A stretch of 46,197 bases of DNA from RUG12395 sp045541735 (GTDB lineage Bacteria; Bacillota; Clostridia; Oscillospirales; CAG-272). The notes beneath the pieces are model-generated. The model saw only the letters and a program-made list of their open reading frames with translations. It did not search any database and had not been told where the DNA came from. Of this stretch, positions 6,191 to 14,678 are shown in pieces (the stretch's first letter is position 1; each line of letters starts with the position of its first letter). The stretch is taken from the NCBI GenBank assembly GCA_045541735.1, contig JAZQJQ010000032.1:1-46197 (forward strand), in the 5' to 3' direction. The position numbers and the translations under genes are program-made.

Positions 6191-8590
6191 ATGAAAAATA
6201 AATTTACAAAACGCGCGGAAGATGCGCTCAGAACCGCAAAGTCTACCGCCGAGGAAATGGGTCATACGTTTATAGGTACTGAACATATTCTGATCGGTCT
6301 GCTGTCTGAAAAGAGCTGTATCGCATCCAAACTACTTGAATCAAGAGGTGCAGATAGAGAAAAGCTGACAAACAATCTTTGTGAATCGGAAGGAAGGGGC
6401 GGTATATGCAGACTATCTCCTGACGATATGACTGCGAAGGCAAAAAAAGCTCTTTTAGAGGCAGGAAAATTGAGAGATAAGGCGGGGTGTGAGTGCATTG
6501 GTACGGAGCATTTGTTAAGTGCGATACTTGACGACACTCAAGGAGCTGCAAAAATGCTCTTTGATTGCGGAATATCCGTTCCGGAGATATTGAATGACCT
6601 TTCAGTATTTTTTTGTTCAGTAGACGAAATGAAAGAACATCCGCAAAAACGTGAGGCAGCTTCCCCGTCATTAAAAAAGAGTAGTAACACTTCCCTTTCT
6701 TTATACGGCAAGAATCTTACAGCTGAAGCTATGAGTGAAGAAAAAGATCCCGTTATCGGCAGAGAGCGAGAGATTAACCGTGTTATAACCATTCTTTCCA
6801 GAAAAACGAAAAACAACCCCTTGCTTATCGGCGATCCTGGAGTTGGAAAGACTGCGATTGCAGAGGGGCTTGCTTTAGCTATCGCTAATAGAAACGTTCC
6901 GGATTCGCTATACGGAAAACAGATCATATGTCTCGATATTTCGTCAATGATAGCAGGTGCAAAATATAGGGGTGAGTTTGAGGAAAGACTTAAAAATGCA
7001 ATCTCAGAGGCTAAACGTGATAAAGACGTAATACTGTTTATAGATGAAATACACACGATTATCGGCGCCGGAAGTGCAGAAGGCGCTATGGACGCCGCAA
7101 ATATACTCAAACCGCCGCTTGCAAGAGGCGAAATTCGCGTTATAGGCGCGACAACTTACAGTGAGTATACGAAACACATTGAGCGCGATGCGGCCCTTGA
7201 AAGAAGATTTCAGGCAGTCAAGGTGGAAGAACCATCAGAGGACGAAACGGTCAGTATATTATTCGGACTGCGAAAGGGGCTTGAATCACATCACGGTTTG
7301 ATAATTGATGACAGCGCAGTTTATGAATCCGTTAAACTAGCCGTTCGCTATATGCCGGATCGATTCTTACCTGATAAAGCAATTGACGTGCTTGATGAAG
7401 CTGCCTCATTTCTTTGTTTAAAAAACGGCAAGGAACCTAAAGACATTATCAAACTCAGAAGTGAGATAAACAGCTTTCGCGCAAGAAAAGAATCTGCGGT
7501 CTCGAATGGTGATTTAGAAACAGCAGAAAAAATGAGAAAAAAGGAAATATCAAAGACTAAGGATCTTGTTAATAAGCGAACCGCGTGGGAAAAATGGAGA
7601 AAGAATGAAAAGCCTTTGCTCGATGCGAGTGAAGTAAGAGAAGCAGTCAGAGAACAACTCGGTGAAGAATTTGAGTCAAAGAGTTCAGAGAATTATAACG
7701 CCGGAGAGTTGATTTCTGATCTAACGGAGAGAATATTCGGTCAGGAGGATGCGTGCAGAGCGGTTGCGGATCTGGTTTTGCGTTCAAAAATTGGAATAAG
7801 GGAAGGTGAACGGCCGATCGGATCATTCTTTTTTTGCGGTCCAAGCGGCGTTGGCAAAACCGCACTTTCGCGTAAACTTGCGGAATCTATATACGGACGC
7901 AACTCTTTTTTAAAACTTGACATGTCCGAATTTTCCGAAAAACAGAGCATCTCCAAGCTGATAGGATCTCCACCCGGTTACGTAGGATATGATGAACCGG
8001 GAAAGCTCACACAGTTTGTACGAAACAATCCCGACTGTGTGATATTATTTGATGAGCTTGATAAGGCTTGTAACGAAATATTTGGACTGTTGTTACAGAT
8101 ACTTGATGACGGAGTTCTTACGGACAGCAGAGGGCGAAAGGCGCATTTCAGAAACAGTATCATAATCGTTACGTCAAATGCAGGATCTAAGCAACTATCG
8201 ATCGGCTTTTCTGAAAATCATGAGACCGCTATAAGACGACAGCTCGACCTACACTTTGGAACTGAACTTATTAACAGATTCGATGAGATAATTATATTTA
8301 ACGATCTGAGTGATTCAACAAAATATAGGATAGCAGAGACTGCTATTAATAATATCTCATGTAAAATCGAACGTTTAGGTTACTCGGTGCAAGTCGACAG
8401 TGGCTTGATCGATGACATTGTTGGTTGCTCGAAAAACGGAGGAGCCAGAAACGTTCTGCAAGCGGTCTCGCGTTACGTTGAAAGACCGCTCAGCAATATG
8501 ATAATAAACGGAGATCTTCTCAAGGGTGAAGAATATCTATTGTTTGTTAAGGATGGAGTCGTTCGTTGCAGTTCGATGCAAAATGTATAA
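6191..8590 (+). CDS. clpC: ATP-dependent Clp protease ATP-binding subunit, ClpC type
   Basis: A 799-residue HSP100 unfoldase. The ATG at 6191 has GGAGGTG 3 bases upstream, so a longer reading with an upstream start is not needed. Domains in order: two Clp_N repeats (about 1-145; FTKRAEDALRTAKSTAEEMGHTFIGTEHIL); AAA-1 with Walker A GDPGVGKT (214-221) and Walker B FIDEIHT (Asp285-Glu286); a short middle region with a UVR-like segment (about 420-475); AAA-2 with Walker A GPSGVGKT (550-557) and Walker B LFDELDK (Asp621-Glu622); and a C-terminal D2 small domain. The SIGF segment could be the ClpP-docking loop (V/I/L-G-F). It would unfold substrates for ClpP. It stands alone here, without ctsR, mcsA, mcsB or radA, so regulation may differ from Bacillus clpC. 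Confidence 0.92.
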   Translation: MKNKFTKRAEDALRTAKSTAEEMGHTFIGTEHILIGLLSEKSCIASKLLESRGADREKLTNNLCESEGRGGICRLSPDDMTAKAKKALLEAGKLRDKAGCECIGTEHLLSAILDDTQGAAKMLFDCGISVPEILNDLSVFFCSVDEMKEHPQKREAASPSLKKSSNTSLSLYGKNLTAEAMSEEKDPVIGREREINRVITILSRKTKNNPLLIGDPGVGKTAIAEGLALAIANRNVPDSLYGKQIICLDISSMIAGAKYRGEFEERLKNAISEAKRDKDVILFIDEIHTIIGAGSAEGAMDAANILKPPLARGEIRVIGATTYSEYTKHIERDAALERRFQAVKVEEPSEDETVSILFGLRKGLESHHGLIIDDSAVYESVKLAVRYMPDRFLPDKAIDVLDEAASFLCLKNGKEPKDIIKLRSEINSFRARKESAVSNGDLETAEKMRKKEISKTKDLVNKRTAWEKWRKNEKPLLDASEVREAVREQLGEEFESKSSENYNAGELISDLTERIFGQEDACRAVADLVLRSKIGIREGERPIGSFFFCGPSGVGKTALSRKLAESIYGRNSFLKLDMSEFSEKQSISKLIGSPPGYVGYDEPGKLTQFVRNNPDCVILFDELDKACNEIFGLLLQILDDGVLTDSRGRKAHFRNSIIIVTSNAGSKQLSIGFSENHETAIRRQLDLHFGTELINRFDEIIIFNDLSDSTKYRIAETAINNISCKIERLGYSVQVDSGLIDDIVGCSKNGGARNVLQAVSRYVERPLSNMIINGDLLKGEEYLLFVKDGVVRCSSMQNV

Positions 8591-8622
8591 ATAAAAGGCT
8601 GTCTTTTGACAGCCTCTTATTT
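8591..8622. terminator. shared terminator of clpC and the transporter gene
   Basis: Arms AGGCTGTC and GACAGCCT around TTTT (8596-8615), with an A run on the left and an AT-rich tail on the right, between convergent genes. Confidence 0.75.
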
Positions 8623-9742
8623 ACATAAAAAGAGAAACGGAAAATGTAAGAATTATAAGCAGAGCAAAATTCAAAGCAGTAAATTCGATTAGATATTTCT
8701 TAATTCCCTGCCTGTCCTCTTTTAAATAATGACGGAAGGTAATTAGACTTGCGAGAGAGGAAATCAAAGTGCCGATTCCGCCGATATTTACGGCAACAAG
8801 AAGTTCGGGATAGTTTTCGGTAAAACGGGAGAGTAAAACAGCGGTTGGAACGTTGCTGATGAATTGACACGATATAATTCCGGAAAGCAGTGTGTGTTTT
8901 GAAACAAGACTGCCGATAAGTTCCCTTACAGCGGAGATACGTGACATGTTTCCGGAGAAAATAAAGAACGCACAAAACGTTATCAAGAGACCGTAATCTA
9001 CTTCTCTCAATGCTTTTCGGTCGAAAATCAATAGAACAGCAACGATAATTGTAATTCCTATCAAATGATGAACTGCTCTGAATACGATTGCTATGGAAAG
9101 AGCGAAAAGAATGAGATATACGACAGTTCTGTAAGGCACTAGCTTTGCTTGAAAAACCCTGTGTATGGCAAGGTTCTCCGGCTTCACAAATATGTACACG
9201 CAAAGCGTGATAAGGGAAAAAGACAACAGAAACGGTATAAACATTATGCTCATGAATTCGCCGGCGGGGATGTTGAAGAATGAGTAAAGATACAGATTCT
9301 GCGGATTGCCGAAGGGGGTGAGCATTCCGCCGAGATTTGCCGCAATATTTTGCATTATGAAAGTGAACGCAAGATATTTCTTGTTATCCGTGCTTTCAAG
9401 TACGTAGAAGCTTAGCGGCAAAAATGTTATAAGAGCCATATCGTTTGCAATCAGCATGGATCCAAAAAGCGTTATGTACGTAAGCGCCAAAACGGCAGAA
9501 CGTGCATTATGAAAAACTTGAACTATAGCACCTGAAACAATTCGGAAAAACCAAATATTCTTCAATGCGCAAACGACGGCCAGAGTTCCGAATAGGCATG
9601 ATAACGTCCGCAGATCGAAATAGTTGAGATACTCTCCGTCCGGCGGTACCATAAAAACCGTAATGACAGCGGCAAAGCACGCTATACACATGACGGGATT
9701 CTTTCTGATAAAGTTAATAGCGGTTTTCGTAATAGACTCCAA
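8621..9742 (-). CDS. ArsB/CitM/SLC13-type anion transporter
   Basis: A 373-residue integral membrane protein with about 10-11 hydrophobic segments. Two family hairpin motifs are visible: GGMLTPFGNPQNLYLY in the first half and SNVPTAVLLS in the second. These mark the ion-transporter superfamily that includes ArsB, NhaD, CitM and SLC13 dicarboxylate carriers. It would move an anion or a sodium-coupled substrate across the cytoplasmic membrane, but the substrate cannot be read from sequence. It is shorter than classical ArsB (about 430). No arsR or arsC is nearby, so an arsenite role is not supported. It lies after the strong terminator of the gltX-glnS operon, so it should have its own promoter. 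Confidence 0.82.
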   Translation of the reverse strand: MESITKTAINFIRKNPVMCIACFAAVITVFMVPPDGEYLNYFDLRTLSCLFGTLAVVCALKNIWFFRIVSGAIVQVFHNARSAVLALTYITLFGSMLIANDMALITFLPLSFYVLESTDNKKYLAFTFIMQNIAANLGGMLTPFGNPQNLYLYSFFNIPAGEFMSIMFIPFLLSFSLITLCVYIFVKPENLAIHRVFQAKLVPYRTVVYLILFALSIAIVFRAVHHLIGITIIVAVLLIFDRKALREVDYGLLITFCAFFIFSGNMSRISAVRELIGSLVSKHTLLSGIISCQFISNVPTAVLLSRFTENYPELLVAVNIGGIGTLISSLASLITFRHYLKEDRQGIKKYLIEFTALNFALLIILTFSVSLFM

Positions 9743-9756
9743 TGTGTAAATTTACG

Positions 9757-9789
9757 TGTTTTGAGGCTGTGCAAGCACAGCCTCAAAAC
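9757..9789 (-). terminator. terminator of the MBL-gltX-glnS-nitroreductase operon
   Basis: Long perfect stem TTTTGAGGCTGTGC / GCACAGCCTCAAAA with a 2-base centre (9759-9788), touching the nitroreductase stop. The arms end in T tracts on both strands. Confidence 0.85.
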
Positions 9790-10308
9790 TTATATGATCG
9801 TTATTGTTTCGTTTATATCTTTGCGTTTTTTCGGTCTTACAGCGTCTTCTGCCGAAATTCCTAGACAAATAACCATAGCTACGTTTCGTTCTGACGGTAT
9901 CTCGAGGATATTTTTGATGTCATTTTCGCAATATGTCCCTAGAATGCAGGAAGCGACACCAAGTGACTCCGCCTCAAGGCACATCTGCATTATTGCCATA
10001 CCGATATCGTATTCAGCATAACGGCGGCGCATCTCGATCCCGTCGGGAAGAGGCTCTTCTGTTATTGCAATAATAGCGGCAGCATCTTTGACAAAGAGAT
10101 TTCTGTTAAGCGTTGTGAAGCTATCACCGATTTTTTCAAGCAGCTCTTTTTTCTGAGTTGCGTAAAAGTGCCAAGGCTGGGTGTTCCTCGCTGACGGCGA
10201 AAGCCTGCCGGCTTCAAGAATGAGCATAAGTGCATCTGACTCAATAGTCTGACCGGTGTAGCTGCGTGTACTCTGTCTGGCCTTAATAAGCTCGAGAATT
10301 CCGTCCAT
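9790..10308 (-). CDS. nitroreductase family FMN-dependent oxidoreductase
   Basis: A 172-residue protein of the nitroreductase fold. RQSTRSYTGQTI near the N-terminus is the usual FMN phosphate-binding stretch; LSPSARNTQPWHFY and GVASCILGTY are also family motifs. Such enzymes reduce nitro compounds, flavins or quinones with NAD(P)H; the substrate is not predictable. The start codon overlaps the glnS stop by one base (TAATG), so translation is coupled and it is the last gene of the synthetase operon. Why a flavoenzyme sits behind two synthetases is unclear. Confidence 0.92.
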   Translation of the reverse strand: MDGILELIKARQSTRSYTGQTIESDALMLILEAGRLSPSARNTQPWHFYATQKKELLEKIGDSFTTLNRNLFVKDAAAIIAITEEPLPDGIEMRRRYAEYDIGMAIMQMCLEAESLGVASCILGTYCENDIKNILEIPSERNVAMVICLGISAEDAVRPKKRKDINETITII

Positions 10309-11969
10309 TATTTATTCTCCGCAGGCTTGTAGCTGTCTTTAAGACTTACAATTCTGTTAAAGGTATTCTTGTGCTTTGTGTCTGTAACGAAATAGCCTGT
10401 GCGCACAAACTGATAACGTGATACGTCGCCCTCCTTGAAGAGTCCGGGTTCGACCATGACTCCGCTTATCTTCTTGGCGGAATCGGGGTTGAGATAGTCG
10501 TCAAACGTCTTATCCTCGGGAATATCGCCAACGTTTGCAATTGCAAAGAGTTTGTCGTATTCCATAACGTCGGCACTCTCGGCATGAGAGGCTGAAAGCC
10601 AGTGTATAGTACCTTTTATCTTTCTTCCGTCTGCGGGGTTTCCGTTGCCTGTCTCAATATCTGCAGTGCAGTAGATCGTAGTAACATTGCCGTTTTCATC
10701 TTTGTCAAAACCGGTGCACTTAATAATGTATCCGCCCATTAGACGAACTTCTCCGTCCGGCTTCAGACGATGAAATTTAGGAGGCGGAACCTCAGCAAAG
10801 TCAGCACGGTCGATCACAAGCTCTCTGGTGAAGGGCAGCTTCCTGGTGCCTGCTTCGGGGTCGGAGGGGTTGTTGGGAAGATCGAAATATTCGGTCTTAT
10901 CCTCCGGGTAGTTTGTTACGACCAGTTTAATGGGATCTATTACTGCGATCCTGCGCTGAGCGGTCGCATTGAGTTCTTCTCTTATGCAATGTTCAAGAAG
11001 TTCGATATCAACAACACTGTAGGCTTTAGCAACGCCGGCGCGGCGAACAAAATCAAAAATAGCAGTAGGCGTATAACCTCTTCTGCGCAGGCCGCAGATA
11101 GTGGGCATTCGGGGGTCGTCCCAACCGTCAACCAGTCCGCGCTCGACAAGCGCTCGGAGATAGCGTTTGCTCATAACCGTGTATGTCACGTTAAGGCGGG
11201 CAAATTCTCTCTGCTTGGGTTTGGGATCAAAACCGATATTGTCTACTACCCATTCGTATAGCGGGCGGTGATTCTCAAATTCAAGAGAACAGAGGGAGTG
11301 AGTAATACCCTCGAGTGCATCCTGAATTGGGTGTGCGTAGTCGTAAAGCGGATAGATACACCACTTGCTTCCCTGTCTATGGTGGGAGATGTGGAGAATT
11401 CTGTAGATTGCCGGATCGCGCATATTCATATTAGGAGATGCCATATCGATTTTTGCGCGAAGAGTCTTGCTGCCGTCGGGAAATTCGCCGTTCTTCATTC
11501 TTTCGAAAAGATCAAGGTTTTCCTCAACTGTTCTGTTGCGGTAAGGACTTTCTTTGCCTGGCTCAGTAAGTGTACCGCGGTAATCGCGCAACTCGTCGGC
11601 GGTAAGATCGCAAACGTACGCCTTTCCGTCTTTAATGAGTTTGATTGCGTACTCATAGCACTTGTCAAAATAATCAGAGCCATAGTAAATGCCTCCGGTG
11701 GGCTCTGCTCCGAGCCAGATAAGGTCGTTAAGTATTGACTCAACGTACTCGTTATCTTCCTTTGAGGGATTCGTATCGTCGTAACGAAGATTGAATTTGC
11801 CGTTATATTTCTTTGCCGTTGAGCTGTTTATCCATATAGCTTTCGCACTTCCGATGTGAAGATATCCGTTAGGCTCAGGCGGAAAACGGGTATGAACATG
11901 GGTGTATTCTCCGCTTGCAAGATCGGCATCAATAATATCGTGAATAAAATTGTTGGTAGTCTCTGACAT
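10308..11969 (-). CDS. glnS: glutaminyl-tRNA synthetase
   Basis: A 553-residue class I synthetase that charges tRNA-Gln with glutamine. The HIGH motif is PNGYLHIGSAK (His38-Gly40) and the KMSKS region reads VMSKRYL; the C-terminal half carries the beta-barrel anticodon-binding part typical of GlnRS. I chose ATG 11969 because AAGGAGA lies 6 bases upstream; a TTG at 11987 would overlap gltX and has no such site. It starts just beyond the gltX stop, so the two are cotranscribed. Many Bacillota lack GlnRS and use Glu-tRNA-Gln amidation; its presence beside GluRS is therefore informative. The cognate tRNA-Gln(UUG) is at 42618-42692. Confidence 0.96.
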   Translation of the reverse strand: MSETTNNFIHDIIDADLASGEYTHVHTRFPPEPNGYLHIGSAKAIWINSSTAKKYNGKFNLRYDDTNPSKEDNEYVESILNDLIWLGAEPTGGIYYGSDYFDKCYEYAIKLIKDGKAYVCDLTADELRDYRGTLTEPGKESPYRNRTVEENLDLFERMKNGEFPDGSKTLRAKIDMASPNMNMRDPAIYRILHISHHRQGSKWCIYPLYDYAHPIQDALEGITHSLCSLEFENHRPLYEWVVDNIGFDPKPKQREFARLNVTYTVMSKRYLRALVERGLVDGWDDPRMPTICGLRRRGYTPTAIFDFVRRAGVAKAYSVVDIELLEHCIREELNATAQRRIAVIDPIKLVVTNYPEDKTEYFDLPNNPSDPEAGTRKLPFTRELVIDRADFAEVPPPKFHRLKPDGEVRLMGGYIIKCTGFDKDENGNVTTIYCTADIETGNGNPADGRKIKGTIHWLSASHAESADVMEYDKLFAIANVGDIPEDKTFDDYLNPDSAKKISGVMVEPGLFKEGDVSRYQFVRTGYFVTDTKHKNTFNRIVSLKDSYKPAENK

Positions 11970-11979
11970 AACTTTCTCC

Positions 11980-13671
11980 TTACGCAAGTCTTTCGATCTC
12001 GCTGTTGATCCTATTGATTACTGTGTCGCTTCCGAGTATCTGCATAACCTCGTACATATCGGGCGAAGAGCGCTTACCCGTAACCGCTACTCGGATAAAC
12101 GAGCTTATGTCGGCAACATTGCCTTTGTAGTTTTCGGGATTTGCCTTATATGCTTTCATATCCGATGCAAATCCGAGTGTATCTGCAATAGTTTTGATCT
12201 TTTCGAACCATACGTTCATATCGTCCGAGCTGTCGTAGGTTTCAAGAAATTTTTTAAGAGTTTCGGATATTGTAGCTTTGTCAAAGTTTTCCGGTTGCTC
12301 GTCGGTAAGTTCGAAATACTCATTATAGAAAAGTCCCATATAGGGCTTGGCATCAGCCCAGGTGGCGAGGTCCTTACGAGGTTTTTTGCCACCTCTTCCG
12401 ATGGAAAGGATGCGGATGGCTTTATCTCTGTCAGCTTTAAGTATGCCTGCAAATTCCGGATCGTACTCTTCGGCCCAAACTGTCAGCTTCGAGTAGACTT
12501 CCTCGGCACTCAGCTTTGAAAGAACGTTCTTTGATACGTCTGTTAGCTTAGCGAAATCAAGCAGACAGCCGGAATTTGACATCTTCTTGAAGCTGAATGG
12601 AAACTCCTTATAGCTCTTTTCGGGATTCTGCATTCTCCATTCGTCATAGTTGGAGTTGAGGATAGTCATTATATATTCGCAAACGCACTCCGGGAGGTAG
12701 CCGCCCCGCTTATAGTCCTTCATATCAAGGCCCATATCGCGCTTTGAGAGCTTCTTTTTGTTTCCGTTTTCATCAAGCTTCATGATCTGCGCCGTGTGTA
12801 GATATTTTGGCATTTTGAAGCCTAGGTACTTAAACAGCTGTAAGTGCTTTGGGAGGCTGGGAAGCCACTCTTCACCTCTTATAACATGGGTCGTACCCAT
12901 AAGATGATCGTCTATTGCGTGTGCAAAGTGATAGGTGGGAATTCCGTCGGATTTAAGAAGAACAAAATCTTCATCATTTTCCGGAAGCTCGAGAGCGCCT
13001 CTTACAAGGTCGGCGACTTTTGTTTTCTTTTCGCCATCGCCCTCTGAAAGTATTCGGAGAACAAAAGGGTCACCTGCTTCAAGATGAGCTTTAACGTCAT
13101 CAAGAGTGAATTCTCTTTGCTTTAACATCTCACCGCGTTGTGCCGCTGCGGCTTCTTCGGTCCAAACCTTGTTTTTTACTTCTGCCTTTTTATCCGTTGC
13201 GTTAAGCTGTTCAAGCTCTTCCTTTGATGTGAATACCGGGTATGCTTTACCTTCGCTTACAAGCTTCTTTGCATATACGTGGTAGATATGCGCACGTTCG
13301 CTCTGCTTGTAAGGACCGTAATTGCCTTTATCGCATATTTCACCATCGGGCCCTATTGCGGCACCCTCGTCAAACTCCATTCCGTATTCAGCAAGAGTTT
13401 TTATAAGCTCAACAGCCGCTCCGGGCACTTCTCGCTTTGCATCCGTATCTTCGATACGAAGGTAAAAAACGCCGTCTGAAAGATGGGCAAGGCGCTCATC
13501 GATCATAGAGCCGTAAATGCCGCCGAGATGGATAAATCCGGTAGGGCTGGGCGCAAAACGGGTTACCTTAGCGCCATCGGGGAGATTGCGCGGAGGATAA
13601 CGCTTCTCAATATCCTCGCAAGTATCGGTAACGTTAGGAAAGAGTAGATCAGCTAACTTATTATAGTCCAT
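11980..13671 (-). CDS. gltX: glutamyl-tRNA synthetase
   Basis: A 563-residue class I synthetase that charges tRNA-Glu. The signature APSPTGFIHLGG holds the HIGH equivalent, YLRIEDTD is the conserved acidic motif, and KKLSKRD is the KMSKS loop. It is longer than the common form of about 490 residues, with extra sequence after the Rossmann fold (about 150-210). ATG 13671 has AGGCAGGA in good position; ATG 13692 overlaps the upstream stop as ATGA but lacks a binding site, so either is possible. It is the second gene of a four-gene operon. Confidence 0.95.
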   Translation of the reverse strand: MDYNKLADLLFPNVTDTCEDIEKRYPPRNLPDGAKVTRFAPSPTGFIHLGGIYGSMIDERLAHLSDGVFYLRIEDTDAKREVPGAAVELIKTLAEYGMEFDEGAAIGPDGEICDKGNYGPYKQSERAHIYHVYAKKLVSEGKAYPVFTSKEELEQLNATDKKAEVKNKVWTEEAAAAQRGEMLKQREFTLDDVKAHLEAGDPFVLRILSEGDGEKKTKVADLVRGALELPENDEDFVLLKSDGIPTYHFAHAIDDHLMGTTHVIRGEEWLPSLPKHLQLFKYLGFKMPKYLHTAQIMKLDENGNKKKLSKRDMGLDMKDYKRGGYLPECVCEYIMTILNSNYDEWRMQNPEKSYKEFPFSFKKMSNSGCLLDFAKLTDVSKNVLSKLSAEEVYSKLTVWAEEYDPEFAGILKADRDKAIRILSIGRGGKKPRKDLATWADAKPYMGLFYNEYFELTDEQPENFDKATISETLKKFLETYDSSDDMNVWFEKIKTIADTLGFASDMKAYKANPENYKGNVADISSFIRVAVTGKRSSPDMYEVMQILGSDTVINRINSEIERLA

Positions 13672-13688
13672 ATTTTCCTGCCTTCTAG

Positions 13689-14315
13689 TCATATATTCTG
13701 CGCTAAATAGCGTGATAATTCGTAATTGTTCTTCTTTTCTTTGTTTAATTCTGTAATCTCGCCGTGACCTGGATATATTATGTAATCAGTGCTCAGCCGT
13801 GAAAGCTTTTTTAAGGACGAACGCATCTTGCTGTAGTTGCCGCCGATAAGATCGCATCTGCCGATGCCGTTGGCAAAAAGTGTATCGCCGCTGAACATTA
13901 CATTATCGCATACATAGCATACCGAGCCTTCGGTGTGTCCCGGAGTAGCGATAACGTTGACAGTGCATTCCCCAATTTCGATGATATCGCCGTCGGCAAC
14001 GGCCTTTGGGTGTGCTTTTGAAATGACGTGCGGTAAACCAAACAAAGCGGATGCATTGCCCATCGGATCCTTTAACATAAAGGCATCTTTATCGGAAATA
14101 AAAACTTCCGGATCGTCTTTGAGGTATGAATCAAGCTCGGTTATGTGATCAAAGTGCCCATGGGTGAGAAGCACTTTGGTGACCTTAACGCTTTTCGGTA
14201 AATTAAATGCAGACATCTCGACTGACGGATCGATAACCGCACATTCCCCATTTGAGATCAACATATAACAATTGGATGCGTATCCGCGTGTTTGAGCTAT
14301 ATACAACTCGGTCAT
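13689..14315 (-). CDS. MBL-fold metallo-hydrolase (glyoxalase II-like)
   Basis: A 208-residue metallo-beta-lactamase fold protein with a full metal-binding set: THGHFDH (His52, His54, Asp56, His57), His127 in PGHTEGS, Asp144 in SGDTLF and His184 in YPGHGE. This pattern belongs to the hydroxyacylglutathione-hydrolase-like subgroup, which binds two zinc or iron ions and cleaves thioesters. A real glyoxalase role is uncertain because Clostridia often lack glutathione. It is the first gene of the operon; GAGGT precedes the ATG, and a SigA promoter lies immediately upstream. Confidence 0.92.
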   Translation of the reverse strand: MTELYIAQTRGYASNCYMLISNGECAVIDPSVEMSAFNLPKSVKVTKVLLTHGHFDHITELDSYLKDDPEVFISDKDAFMLKDPMGNASALFGLPHVISKAHPKAVADGDIIEIGECTVNVIATPGHTEGSVCYVCDNVMFSGDTLFANGIGRCDLIGGNYSKMRSSLKKLSRLSTDYIIYPGHGEITELNKEKKNNYELSRYLAQNI

Positions 14316-14342
14316 AGTAATACCTCACCACTTTATTCGTAT

Positions 14343-14371
14343 ATTTTACTACATATTATTTTGCATTTCAA
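14343..14371 (-). promoter_or_regulatory. promoter of the MBL-gltX-glnS operon
   Basis: Minus strand: -35 TTGAAA (14366-14371), 17-bp spacer, -10 TAAAAT (14343-14348). The leader is only about 20 bases, too short for a T-box. Confidence 0.65.
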
Positions 14372-14470
14372 TAATTTAACAAAAAAATCTTTCACTTTTT
14401 TGGTTTGTGTAACGTAAAAAAAGGCTTATCATACGATGATAGTGCGGCAAAGTCCGCATGGGGGGTAATT

Positions 14471-14677
14471 ATGCTTACTTCTACTGTCATAATAGGCTCA
14501 CAAACAAATGCAATGCGTGCTCAGCGGTGCTTAGATTCCGCAAAGATACACTGCAATATTATAAAAAGCAATACGGAGAAAAGCAGGGGATGTATCTATG
14601 CATTGAGAATACCGGCCGAAAAATTAAGGTTCGCTTTTCAAGCTCTTGATAGCTGTAATATAAAGTACGAGTATTAA
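14471..14677 (+). CDS. DUF3343 family small protein
   Basis: A 68-residue protein beginning MLTSTVIIGSQTNAMRAQRCLDSAKIHCNIIKS. I chose ATG 14471 because a G-rich site (GGGGGT) lies upstream and the family starts there; the frame is open further upstream. It has the putative sulfur/selenium carrier-like layout of DUF3343: a short beta strand, an AMRAQRCL helix with one conserved Cys, and a RIPAE turn. It ends one base before the desulfurase-like gene, so the two are translationally coupled. A role as a sulfur or selenium acceptor is inference from this pairing. Confidence 0.75.
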   Translation: MLTSTVIIGSQTNAMRAQRCLDSAKIHCNIIKSNTEKSRGCIYALRIPAEKLRFAFQALDSCNIKYEY

Positions 14678-14678
14678 C

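Noticed and set aside
8621..9742. Arsenite efflux pump ArsB
   Set aside because: The fold matches the wider superfamily but there is no arsR/arsC nearby and the protein is short; substrate is left open.
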